NCBI GenBank assembly: GCA_039090855.1
Contig: CM076996.1
Coordinates: 44,606,469-44,670,468, forward strand
Length of the DNA: 64,000 nucleotides
Direction of reading: 5' to 3'
From: Macrothele yani
Lineage: Eukaryota > Arthropoda > Arachnida > Araneae > Macrothelidae
Each line of letters opens with the position of its first letter. Position 1 is the stretch's first letter. Of this stretch, positions 31,341 to 41,400 are shown one piece after another. A program made the translations under genes and the position numbers. The notes under the pieces are model-generated. The model worked only from the letters and a program-made list of their open reading frames with translations, did no database searches and was not told where the DNA came from.

Positions 31341-33872
31341 CAGGCTCAGATTATTCAAACTTATGCACCCACCACAAGTCATCCTGAAGAAGAAATTGAA
31401 GAATTTTATGAGGAAATTTGTCATCTAAATAATAAAGGTAAGCAGCAGCACTTGAAAATAATTATGGGAGATTTCAATGCAAAAATAGGGCAACGGCAAC
31501 AGAATGAAACTTCAGTAGGTAAATTCGGTCACGGCAACAGAAACCAGCGTGGAAATACTCTCGTTGAGTTTGCAGAGGCAGAAGGGTTTTTCATCTTGAA
31601 CTCCTTCTTCAAGAAAAAGCCACACAGGAAATGGACATGAAAACATCCAAATGGGACGACAAGTGAAATTGATTTTATTATGTGTAACAAAAAAATTCGT
31701 CATAGAAGACTGCAGTGTGCTAAACAAGTTCAACACAGGTAGTGACCATAGATTGGTGAGATGTAAGATGCACCTCAACACTAAACTTGAACGTGGCAAG
31801 CTCATAAGACAAACAAAATCTATTGACATAACCAACCTTAAAAAACACCATAATACCTTCAAGTTGGAACTGAAGAACAGGTTCTCTGCTTTAGAAGGCC
31901 TAACATCGGAAGAAGTGGACATCTCTGAAGTTAACAGAAAAGTAACCAAAGCTCTTATGGAAACAGCAACAAAATTAGCTGGGTCTAAGAACAAGTTGCA
32001 TGTGAACAAATTATCAGGAAAAACCAAAATGTTGATGCAAAAAAGAAGAGAGATGAGGACAACTAAAGAAGATGTGACTTCCAAAGTGGAATATATAGAG
32101 CTATGCAAGACAGTAAGAAAAAGTATCACTGAAGACGTAAGAAAATTCAACTGTGAACTAGTGAGGAAAGCAATTGAAAACAACCAAAGCCTAAAGATAG
32201 CAAAGGGACATCTCAGTAAGGGGAAAAAACAGATTATGGCACTGAGAAAAGAAGATGGTTCTGTAACAAGAAATAGAGGCGAAATTTTGACAAGAGTGAA
32301 AGATTTCTACTCCAAATTATATGAAAGGGATGATACATGTACTCCAGACATCATGAAAGGTACCAGTACCAGAGTTCCTCCAGTCCTCCCAGCAGAAGTT
32401 GCACATGCAATCAAGAACATGAAGTGGGGAAAAGCTCAAGGAGAAGATGGAATTACTGTAGACATCATACAAGAAGCAAGGGGAGAAATCGAAACAGTAC
32501 TCGCCCAAATTTTCACTCGATGCCTTAATGAAGGTAAGATTCCTGAGGATTGGAACACCACTACAATGATCCTGCTACATAAAAAAGGTGACATTGAGGA
32601 TCTCGGGAACTACAGACCTATCAGCCTCCTATCAGTGGTTTATAAAATCTTCACTAAAGTTCTTTCACACCGATTGAAGGTAACACTGGACATGGCTCAA
32701 CCGAGAGAACAAGCTGGATTCAGGAGTGGCTACAGCACAATAGATCATATCCACGTACTAAGAGGACTAACTGAAGAGCGAGGGAATATGAGCTTCCATT
32801 GTGCATGGCTTTTATCGAGTATGAAAAAGCCTTTGATTCGGTGATACCATCAGAAGTTACAATGGCTCTGAAATCCTGCGGTATTGAAGATGCATACATT
32901 AATATTATTAGTAACATCTATGAAAATGCAAGTGCAAAGATTCGGCTGTTTGAAAATACAACACACATAAAAATTGGAACGGGTGTGAGACAAGGTGACA
33001 CCATATCTCCAAAGCTGTTTAATGCCACATTGGAGGGTGTCTTTCAGTCGCTGAGCTGGGAAAACAAGGGGATAAAGATTAATGGAAATTATCTAACCCA
33101 CCTTCGTTTTGCTGATGACGTAGTCATTTTTGCAACTACCCCATCAGAGCTGCAGAATATGATCCAGGAACTTGCTGACAAGAGTAAAGAAGTGGGATTA
33201 AAAATGAACTTTCAGAAGACAAAAGTGATGTTCAATGCTTTTACAAGAAATGAAGATTTATCGATTGATGGAGAAAAGCTGGAGATAACAGGCACGTACG
33301 TTTATCTTGGACAGCAGATATCAAGTGAGGGTCACATTGATGAAGAAATTAATCGGCGTACAAAACTTGCCTGGAGAGCTTTTGGAAGAAACAGCATAAT
33401 TTTCAAGAGCAATATGCCATTATGTCTTAAAAGAAAAGTGTTTGATCAATGAATCCTTCCAGTGCTTACGTATGGTGCAGAGACGTGGACCTTAACTAAA
33501 AGAGACATACAAAGGCTGCAGACAACTCAAATAACCATGGAGAGGTGCATGCTTGGTATAACCGGGAGAGATAAGAAGAGGAACTCGTGGATCCGAAAAA
33601 TGACACGAGTGGAAGACATCATGATCAGAGTTAAATCTCTGAAATGGCAATGGGCTGGACATACTGCCAGAAGGACAGATCATCGATGGACAGCCGAAAT
33701 TTTAGGTTGGATTCCAAGGGACAGGAAAAGACCCAGAAGAAGACCACATGGGAGATGGATGGATGAAATTCGAAAGTATGCAGGAGTGACATGGAGGAGA
33801 CTGGCACAAGACAGACTGTTGTGGAGGAAACTTGGGGAGACTTTCGTCCAGCAGTGGATTGATAATGGTTGA
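31341..33872 (+). pseudogene. RTE polyprotein remnant, copy 3
   Basis: Endonuclease C-terminal part (MGDFNAKIG, SDHRLV), RT (MKWGKAQGEDGI, LGNYRPISLLSV, LRFADDVVIF near 33105) and the complete C-terminal region with LKWQWAGHTARRTDHRW. Broken by a stop near 31640, a frameshift near 32775 and a TGA at about 33451 (Cys codon). It confirms that Trp is the normal residue at the premature stop of copy 1. Confidence 0.88.
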
Positions 33873-33885
33873 CAATGATGATGAT
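31341..33885 (+). mobile_element. RTE-type retrotransposon, copy 3 (5' truncated)
   Basis: Starts abruptly after (TA)n inside the endonuclease coding region (QAQIIQTYAPTTS) and ends in GATGATGAT. 5' truncation is usual for target-primed insertion. The two flanks share ATTTA followed by alternating TA or CA repeats, a possible eroded duplication. Confidence 0.88.
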
Positions 33886-33892
33886 TTACACA

Positions 33893-33955
33893 CACAAATC
33901 GTAGTCAAATTACTTACATCAAGTTTTTTATACTAAACACAAGTTTTTAATATCA

Positions 33956-33992
<37 letters not shown>

Positions 33993-34453
33993 AATCGTAG
34001 TCAAGTTATTTACATCTAATTAATTAAGTACTTACATCTTCTAAATTTTGTAGCTTTTGTCCTTAGTCCAACTTGGTAAGATAGCATAATTCTTTCAGGC
34101 ATTTTTTAAGGTCTTTAAATTTCCCAATTTGACGTGTGATGCACAAACAACAATTAAAAGAATTAGGAGAACTTGGTCCAAAAAGGAAGAAAATGTGTAT
34201 ACAAATAGAAGAACGCATTCGCAATATCATGGCGGAATTTGGAAATTCTAAAGACCTTAAAAAATACCTGAAAGCATTAAGCTATCAAAATTCAGAAGAT
34301 GTAAGTACTTAATTAATTAGGTGTAAATAATTTGACTACAATTTGTATATATATATATGTGTGTGTGTAAAATGATATTAAAAACTTGTATTTAGTATTA
34401 AAAACTTGATCTAAGTAATTAATTAATTAGATGTAAATAATTTGACTACGATT

Positions 34454-34460
<7 letters not shown>
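33893..34460. repeat. Large quasi-palindrome with nested arms
   Basis: The inner arms (about 33990-34135 and 34235-34350) and outer arms (about 33893-33950 and 34376-34460) are inverted copies. All share the ACAAATCGTAGTCAAATTAT / TTACATCTAATTAATTA element. The loop is about 100 bp. On the plus strand a short open stretch (about 34140-34300) ends at GATGTAAGT, which looks like a splice donor. Confidence 0.7.
33958..33990. repeat. (TA)n microsatellite
   Basis: A pure TA run of about 33 bp inside the palindrome. Confidence 0.9.
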
Positions 34461-34483
<23 letters not shown>

Positions 34484-34486
<3 letters not shown>

Positions 34487-36098
34487 TACTAAGGAGAAAC
34501 CTAATAAAAAAAACACATAAATAATTTCGACTCACACCAAGTACGACATAGAAAAGGTTATGTATCTATCGGTGTGAGTAAAAGGAGAAAAGATAAAAAT
34601 AATAAAATAAAACAACTGAATGTAGAAGGTGTCGAGAATACTGAGCCTTGGCTTTATCAAGGACCAGCAAAAACTCTGCATTTTCTCACTTCCACAAAGA
34701 CCTAGTCGGAAATGGGTTTCTGCAAGGCCAAGGATGCAAGTAACATTCCCACCTAAAAGTGTTTTAAAAAATATATATATGTCATGTCCTCCGCAGAGTT
34801 GTATGACAAAGCACTAGTTAACAATTTCGCTTGCATCCATTGACCTTCTTGGCCCGACCCATGCTCTTCATCTGTTACTATTAAACAGAGAGAAGAAGAT
34901 TAAAGAGAACTCAAGCTGTGGGAGTGACATAATAATTAGAAATAATTTTCAGCTATAACGAAATGCCAAGTTCGTTTGAGAGAGAATTTAAACCTGAAAA
35001 ACAATGCAAAAGAAATCCGAATATTTACATTGCAATTAAAAAAGGAAATATTAATTTTTAAAATTTTTAAAAAACAGATTTTTGAAAGAAAACTTGAGTC
35101 TAAAACCCCCTACTCTACACCTTATGACAGCACGAAAACGAGAATAGTTTAAAGACAATAATTAACTAAAGAAAACTTTGTGAAAGTTATATGACTTAAA
35201 CAGTTAGTTGCAATATGTACAAAGTTTTTCAGCAGTGCTTTAAGTGCATAATTATTTTAGTTATTAAAAACTTAACTACTTGGAAATACAGCGCAAAGAA
35301 AAGGAACACGCTTAGCCCTCTGCTGTTCCTAGGTACCCCAAAAGACGCGCAAAGTTACCAAGAAAAGAAAGAGTTAAAACCCGCAAAAATGTTAACAGAC
35401 AAGCCAGTGCCTAAAAGCTGAAAAGCTAAAAATCAACAGAGAAAAAGTACATGAATTACAAACAATGAACTTATAAAACCTAAAGCCCTAAACACAAGGA
35501 AGAGAGCTTACCTCTTGTGCGACGAAACAATCACCTCACTAGAGTAAAACATGGCTGACCTCTTTCCTGACGCTTCTGCCACTCCCTAGACGCTGGGGGG
35601 CAGTGTGGGTGGGGCTGATGGCCTCCTCATACAGAAAGAAACCAACACGCGGAGATTTTAGCCAGAGAAAAAAATATATAAACTTAAGACTGTGGACCTG
35701 TATGATCAGAAAGAGCAGAATTAACTCTCCAGAATACATGAGAAATATTATAGAATACACGAGTAGTGTATTCAATAATCTTTGCATGTATTAAATCACC
35801 TTAGTGAGCTTCTATAGATTAATCAGAATCTTATTAATTTTAATGTTGGTTTTACTATTTTTAGTATAGCTATCCTAGTGATGAATAACTAGTTTTCTTT
35901 TTTATTTGTTTTTATTTTCTTTTATAAACAGATTTTTAAGCTTTTTTTGTGATTTTGTTTATATTATTTAATTTTTTGTTTTAATAGGACCTTCATATCC
36001 ATAGCACTAAGGTTCCTTTTAGTAGTTAATAGGCATCCTCTAGCCAACTTCCTTACGGCTTTGATTGGTCAGAATCATATTATTAACTGTGTAGAAAA
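34484..36098 (-). other. 3' non-coding region of Penelope-like copy A
   Basis: It matches 61630-63227 closely, though no frame has a recognisable domain. Strong conservation between the two copies shows that it belongs to the element. Confidence 0.6.
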
Positions 36099-37568
36099 TT
36101 AAAGCAGATCTGCCAACCTCACTCTATTATTCAGGATAATTTTTCTTAAAGTTCTTTTGATGAAAGAAGAAGGAATTTCGTTCTCTAGAAAACTATCTAA
36201 TAGTATATTAATGTGGTAATTGAAGTCCAAATTGTTGCTGCAAATTCTTGAAATTCTTAGGACCTGAGAAATTAGTACATTCTCAATTACTTTGGTTGAT
36301 ATGTTATTATTCCAGTGTAGATATTTAATTGTTTTGAAAGGAAAATTAACTCTTTTATCAAAGAGGCTAATAGATGGGTTACCTCTGTTGAGCTTAATGC
36401 TTAAGTCTAGGAACTCAAGTTCCTGATTACTGTGGTTGGTTTTACATAAGTTAAGAGAGCTAGGATAGATATTATCAAAATCACTCTCTATGACTTCTGA
36501 ATTATTGATACACAGCAGATCATCAATATATCTAAAAGTGTAAAGGTAGTTATCTGAGCAGGTAGGGTGATTTTTAATGAATTCATATTCCTTAAAGAAC
36601 AGGAATAGATTAGCGATATTCGTGGACGTTGATGTTCCCATGGGAATACCGTTCACCTGCTTATAGAGAGTATTATTATATAAGATATGGTTATTTTTTA
36701 TGCAGCAATTGAGATAAGAGTTCCAAGTTCCTACGTTAACAAATTGGTTAAGTTTAAATTCTGCATACAGCTCTTTAAAGGTAGTGATTATATCAGATAG
36801 AGGCAGATTAGTGTATAGGTTTTCAAAATCATAACTATTAATATCTAGGGGACAAACTTTGAGTATAGTAGAAATTACTTCTGCATTATTATTAATTATC
36901 CAAAAATCTCTGTACATCAAGTTAGTACAGTTTCTAATGTGTTTCAAAACCTTCTTTAAGACATCTTCAAAAGCAAGATCTATTTTCTTTTTGTGACTCC
37001 TTACTCCACTAGCTATGAACCTGAACTTCACAGGATCCTTATGAAACTTAACCGTTGCAAAAAGAAATGGAAATTCAGGCTCATATCTTCTAGTTTGTGA
37101 AATTTTGAGTTTCTTGAAGAATGCCTTAAACCGATTTTCTAACTGCTTGGTAGAATAACTTACTGGCTCGTAAGTTACTCTATTATTGAGTTCCATAGTT
37201 AACAATTCAAAATAAAACTTCTTACAGATAATTGCAAAATTATTGCTAGCTTTATCTGTAGTGGTAAAAATAAATAGGTCTTGTAGTTTGGAGAGTGACC
37301 TTTTAGCTTCTCCAGAGAAAAAGAGATTTCTGTCGAAACAAAAGTCCAGACCTGCCAACTCACCGGTGAAGCTATTGATTATATTATATTTCCATTCTGC
37401 GAAGGCCTCAATAGGCTGATTGTACGCTAAACTGGTTTTTACGATGTACCTATTAACATCTTGAGTGAAGCTCTCAAGAATCCTTTCTTTGGAAATTGTG
37501 AAGGAAGGTCTGAATTTGGAGCCATACTCTAATAAATTCCTAAGCTTTTCATTATCAACAAAACTCAA
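36099..37568 (-). CDS. Penelope-like reverse transcriptase, open over 489 codons
   Basis: The frame begins MSFVDNEKLRNLLEYGSKF at 37568. RT blocks in order: TTDKASNNFAIICKK, VKFHKDPVKFRFIASG, motif A SYDFENLYTNLPLSDI, NGIPMGTSTSTNIANLFLFF (the MG(S/T) motif), the active site FRYIDDLLCINN, LEFLDLSIKL and SLFDKRVNFPF. The ORF ends RKIILNNRVRLADLL. No GIY-YIG domain follows, so it resembles the endonuclease-deficient branch of Penelope-like elements (inference; clade not assigned). It is the only long uninterrupted RT frame here. AT-rich codon use matches the surroundings. The N-terminus may be incomplete, because the frame opens only 30 bp inside the (TA)n tract. Confidence 0.75.
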   Translation of the reverse strand: MSFVDNEKLRNLLEYGSKFRPSFTISKERILESFTQDVNRYIVKTSLAYNQPIEAFAEWKYNIINSFTGELAGLDFCFDRNLFFSGEAKRSLSKLQDLFIFTTTDKASNNFAIICKKFYFELLTMELNNRVTYEPVSYSTKQLENRFKAFFKKLKISQTRRYEPEFPFLFATVKFHKDPVKFRFIASGVRSHKKKIDLAFEDVLKKVLKHIRNCTNLMYRDFWIINNNAEVISTILKVCPLDINSYDFENLYTNLPLSDIITTFKELYAEFKLNQFVNVGTWNSYLNCCIKNNHILYNNTLYKQVNGIPMGTSTSTNIANLFLFFKEYEFIKNHPTCSDNYLYTFRYIDDLLCINNSEVIESDFDNIYPSSLNLCKTNHSNQELEFLDLSIKLNRGNPSISLFDKRVNFPFKTIKYLHWNNNISTKVIENVLISQVLRISRICSNNLDFNYHINILLDSFLENEIPSSFIKRTLRKIILNNRVRLADLL

Positions 37569-37592
37569 GTTTCCGGTGATAATATGGTTGTA

Positions 37593-37595
<3 letters not shown>

Positions 37596-37673
<78 letters not shown>

Positions 37674-37680
37674 TGTATAT
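37596..37680. repeat. (TA)n microsatellite, about 80 bp
   Basis: A long TA run between the 5' end of Penelope-like copy A and the right arm of the 11.1-kb unit. Confidence 0.95.
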
Positions 37681-37797
37681 ATATAAGTAAACTTATGCTA
37701 TTAGCAGGGTCGCTTCGTCCACGACGGAATAAAACAGGGTCGCTTCGCGCACCATTTTCCAAAAGGTCGCTTGGCGCACGGTCGCTTCCCGCACGTA
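37665..37797 (-). repeat. Right inverted terminal repeat of the 11.1-kb unit
   Basis: The reverse complement reads CGTGCGGGAAGCGACC and so on, matching the left arm at 26653-26779. It has the same four GAAGCGACC-type motifs. It abuts the 11-bp duplication at 37798-37808. Confidence 0.8.
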
Positions 37798-37808
37798 ATC
37801 GATTAAGC

Positions 37809-38143
37809 AACCGGGACTGGCAGGCAAGTGGACCCTACACCATGATAACGCCCGCCTACATGTGGCTCTTTGTGTTCAACAGTTTCTTGGGAAATGCCGA
37901 ATTGAAATCATGCCACAGCCTGCCTACAGTTCTGACCTCGCTCCGTGCGATTTCTGGTTGTTTCCAACAATGAAGGAGAAGTTCCGTGGCGCAGCATTCG
38001 ACACAGATGCTGACGTTATTCAAGCTGTACAGGAGTCGCTAATGCAGCTTCCACAAAATGCCTTCGCCACATGCTTTGAAAAGTGGACTGAACGATGGGA
38101 CCGCTTCATATCATCCGAGGGAAGATACTTTGAGAAAGAATAA
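37809..38143 (+). pseudogene. Mariner (M4) transposase, C-terminal part
   Basis: The continuation of 25920-26652: LAGKWTLHHDNARLHV (second Asp), PQPAYSSDLAPCDFWLFP (third Asp), then KEKFRGAAFDTDADVIQ to the end SSEGRYFEKE and TAA at 38141-38143. One frameshift lies near 37855. With the N-terminal part it makes one mariner coding region of about 345 residues. Confidence 0.8.
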
Positions 38144-38254
38144 CATATATTTTGCTGTACCTGTATTTCTTCATTTTGTGTGATTTTACTCTCAGTTTTT
38201 ATGGAACGGTCGTTGGTACATACCACTAGGCGGTTAAATGATTCTCGAGAACTA

Positions 38255-38600
38255 TGAGAGATACACTACTGCCGTAAGTGATAGAAGCTCACAGCGCTCA
38301 ATGATACACGATATAGAAACTCTTTTGTCGGTACGTCTCCACACTTTTGTGTGCATGTGCCCAGTGACGAGACTTGTATCTGTCCAAACAGATTAGGTCT
38401 CGTCGCTGAAGACGATGTTTCTACACTGTTCACTGCACTTAGCTCGTTCGTTGCATCACTGCAATCTCGCATACCTGTGGTTTCGAGAAAGCTGTAGGTC
38501 TCCCTCTCATGTTACGCTAGTTCACTCCGAGGACGACCTGGTCCTAATCGACGACGTGAAACAGCTTTCCTAGTCCAATGCTCAGGGGTGTCAGTGCCCC
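38255..38600 (-). pseudogene. Tc1-like transposase fragment
   Basis: The minus strand gives NIVFSDET (first catalytic block) near 38410-38440, followed by VWRRTDKRV. Other blocks are missing or unreadable. A short relic. Confidence 0.45.
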
Positions 38601-39050
38601 TACCATGTTTCTGAGCAATACTTGGAGCGAGAAAATTTGCATTTTGGAGCAGAACTCAGGTTTTGGAGCAGCTAATGATAGCATTTGTAATTGTTTAAAG
38701 TTTACCATGATGTGCTTTAAGTTATGTTTATATACTGAATTACCATTATTTTATGAACTATGAAAAATTTTTATATTTCAGGTTTGCTAACATTTTACTG
38801 CTTCTCTTACGACTGTTAATTAGTATTTCTGTCGTTCCTACAGGGAGATAAATGGGAAAACAATTATACTACCCACGATTTATTGAAAACTACAGGACCT
38901 ACAATATTTTAAGCCTAACACATTAATATCAGGGATTTTCTTCTGAATGCATTTGCTTCGCTGTAACACGAATAGGATGCTGCCGCGTCCAAGAACTGTT
39001 GCCATTGTTACTGAACGCTTGCGAATATACACTTAGGAAGAATAAATAAT
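38601..39050. other. No gene recognised
   Basis: AT-rich, nothing supportable. Confidence 0.3.
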
Positions 39051-39059
39051 ATGTAATTA

Positions 39060-39237
39060 CTGTTTGTTAAGAATACTCCAAATACGTGGCGACAAGTAAA
39101 TAAATAAATACATCGCTCTTAACCACGTTCTAGAAACACACAACAACCGAAAAAATGTTTTTCAGCCGCCGCTGTGGAATTGAACCAACAGAACTCTCGA
39201 TATCTAGCCGAGTGCGTTACATATACACCACGGTGGC
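39060..39237 (-). mobile_element. tRNA-derived SINE S2, copy 1
   Basis: On the minus strand the tRNA-like head (39237-39165) has a B box GGTTCAATTCC and near-complete acceptor pairing. A ~70-bp body and a TATTTATTTATTTAC tail follow. Confidence 0.65.
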
Positions 39238-39277
39238 CAACAATCCACGGTGCTATGTGTATTTTTAAGTCAGCTCC

Positions 39278-39345
39278 TGACGTCATAAATCCGTAAGATG
39301 GGCTCAGCTACTGACGTCATAAATCCGTAAGATGGGCTCAGCTAC
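39278..39345. repeat. 34-bp direct duplication with two TGACGTCA palindromes
   Basis: TGACGTCATAAATCCGTAAG and its continuation occur twice, at 39278 and 39312. TGACGTCA is the CREB/ATF consensus site. Confidence 0.7.
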
Positions 39346-39431
39346 TGAGACGTCTCCATCTGGTGGGCATTAAGGGCACTAGCTATATATGTATATATTA
39401 TAGCAATTAAATCAAAGGGCGAGGTACAAGT

Positions 39432-39530
39432 TGAGAATACTCCAAATACGTGGCGACAAGTAAATAAATAAATACATCGCTCTTAACCACGTTCTAGAAA
39501 CACACAGCAACCGAAAAAATTGTTTTACCA
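39432..39530 (-). mobile_element. tRNA-derived SINE S2, head-truncated copy 2
   Basis: A near-identical direct copy of the body and tail of S2 copy 1 (39055-39160), without the tRNA head. Confidence 0.65.
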
Positions 39531-39620
39531 CCGTGGATTATATACCACCGTGGAAAAATTGTTTTACCACCGTGGATTATATACCACCGTGGAAAAATTG
39601 TTTTACCACCGTGGATTATG
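39522..39620. repeat. 39-bp tandem array with CCACCGTGG every 17 and 22 bp
   Basis: CCACCGTGG occurs at 39528, 39545, 39567, 39584 and 39606. The motif is the acceptor-stem start of the S2 tRNA head, and the spacer AAAAATTGTTTTA matches the S2 body. Confidence 0.8.
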
Positions 39621-39638
39621 TAGCACCGTGGATTGTTG

Positions 39639-39785
39639 GCCACCGTGGCGTATATGTAACGCACTCGGCTAGATATCGAGAGTTCTGTTGGTTCAATTCC
39701 ACAGCGGTGGCTGTAAAACAATTTTTCGGTTGCTGTGTGTTTCTGGAACGTGGTTAAGAGCGATGTATTTATTTATTTACTGTTT
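39639..39785 (+). mobile_element. tRNA-derived SINE S2, copy 3 (inverted relative to copy 1)
   Basis: Head at 39639-39711 (acceptor CCACCGT pairing with GCGGTGG, B box GGTTCAATTCC), then the body and TATTTATTTATTTAC tail. Together with copy 1 it forms a large inverted repeat with ~180-bp arms. Confidence 0.7.
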
Positions 39786-39789
39786 GTTA

Positions 39790-41290
39790 TTTAGTTGGTT
39801 TTTAGCAGCATATTTTTTGAGATTCATGGCATTCAGATGAATATACATTATTTCTGAAACGAACCAACTGTCAAGCCACGTGTACGTGCTTTGCGTGTGC
39901 ATCACAAACTCCTAAGGTTTTCTGAAGGAAAGCGTACCTTCGATATAAAAGGAAAACTAATGTAACATTTAATAATCAAATTGTAAAAACACCTTTCAGC
40001 AGTTGCGCCATGATACTCTTCATACAATATTTTTCATCCAGTAATTATCAATGTCAAACTTTTGTTATTGCTGTGAACAATTACAACTGGAACCAAAACT
40101 ATAAGATAACAGTGAGATTTAGCAAAGTTGGTTAGATAAAAGCTGCTTCCATCGCTTAACGCTTGCGCAGTGGCATTTTGGCGCAGGATTGCCCTCTTCC
40201 CCCTCCTTCTTCAGTAGTAGAAGAATCAGTTTATGACTTTTTTGTTGTTGCTGTCTGAAAGAGCCATAGCTCTTACATACGTGTAATCCTGTATGTATGG
40301 ACATGGACAATAAGCAGACGATTGCGAGTTAGTAAGTGGTTCAATGCACCTTCCATCTGGAAAAATAAAAGTGTGAGGGTGAAGATGTTCCCCAATATTG
40401 GTCAAAATGAGAAAAAAGAAAACCTCCTAAAAATTCTGCTGTCTGAACGTACGGGGCAAAATTCAGACTTTAAGTAAGAACCAAAAGATCGGTATTCCTG
40501 ACAATTAATTGATTACAAGTTATGCGATATAAACAATCCTTTCATTTATCCATAGCGCTCATGAGCGATTTTAATTAACATACATGAAACTGACGAAGAA
40601 AAAACAAAGCTGTATTTTTAATGTGGTGAAAAATCAGACTGCGCAGTGAGAAAGTGAATATTACACAGCATGAACAAAACTGAATCGTACACTGTAATTT
40701 ATTTATGAAAATATTTAACTAGATCACACCACTGTATTCACAATTATAAAATTACTGAATTCCAAACAAAATAGGGTGGTTTTAAAGGACATAGCTTCTT
40801 ACAGTTTTTTTCCTGGTTTTGTTCTTGTACTTGCTAGAAAATTAGCTCTGGTTTCCTCTTGCGAGCAAACCCGACTTTCTTCTCAGCAAGTTCCACAGCC
40901 ATATTTGTCTTTTGTTGACTCTGCCACGGCACAACATCCACTGTTTACTTTTTTTCTGCTGATTTTTTCTGCTGATAGTTTTCACTTACCATTTTTCTTT
41001 GTTACTTTTCTTCCTTTTTTCGTTTTTTTTTATTCCCTCAGATGACAATTTTATCCATCATGCTGAAAGAACTTTCAGTCTGAGAACCATGAATTCTGAT
41101 ATCAGAGCTTTCACTATTTTAGACAAATAGTGTAATTTTCAGAGAATGAATACTTGTTTTTTAAACACCATGCATCAATTCTTACAAATTTCCAAACTTC
41201 GACACTTCCGTTTTTGGAAATATCCTCCACCCTTATCAAGCTAAAATGCACACACATTTATGAAGGTGATGACATTTAACAACTACATAG
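39790..41290. other. No gene recognised (AT-rich spacer)
   Basis: Only short frames without domains are present. A T-rich stretch lies near 40985-41035. Confidence 0.35.
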
Positions 41291-41400
41291 CCGTGGAAAC
41301 ATCGCGAGGGGGGGGGGGATACAATTACGGAGAAATCCTAGCTCCGTTCGACTTCCGTTTTCGAAAATTTATCCAACATTTTCAAGCTGAAATACAAATA

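Larger units (their letters stand above)
34483..37595 (-). mobile_element. Penelope-like retroelement without endonuclease, copy A
   Basis: A conserved unit shared with 61628-63712: about 1.6 kb of 3' non-coding sequence (34483-36098) followed on the minus strand by one RT ORF. Both ends lie in (TA)n tracts. It resides in the right half of the 11.1-kb unit. Confidence 0.8.
26653..37797. mobile_element. 11.1-kb unit with ~130-bp inverted ends, inserted in a mariner
   Basis: The left arm (26653-26779) and right arm (about 37665-37797) align as inverted repeats with repeated GAAGCGACC motifs. An 11-bp duplication ATCGATTAAGC flanks the unit (26642-26652, 37798-37808). With one duplication removed, the mariner frame reads from ISIK straight into PGLAGKWTLHHDNAR. 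Long TIRs and a 9-11-bp duplication resemble Mutator-like or foldback elements (inference). No transposase of its own is seen. The contents are an RTE copy, a TRIM, a truncated RTE, a palindrome and a Penelope-like element, so the ancestral element was probably much shorter. Confidence 0.75.

Noticed and set aside
34483..36098. Independent element between the palindrome and the Penelope-like RT
   Set aside because: The same sequence accompanies the RT in copy B (61628-63227), so it is the element's own 3' region.
37565..37810. Coding frames rich in alternating Ile-Tyr
   Set aside because: They are translations of the (TA)n microsatellite.
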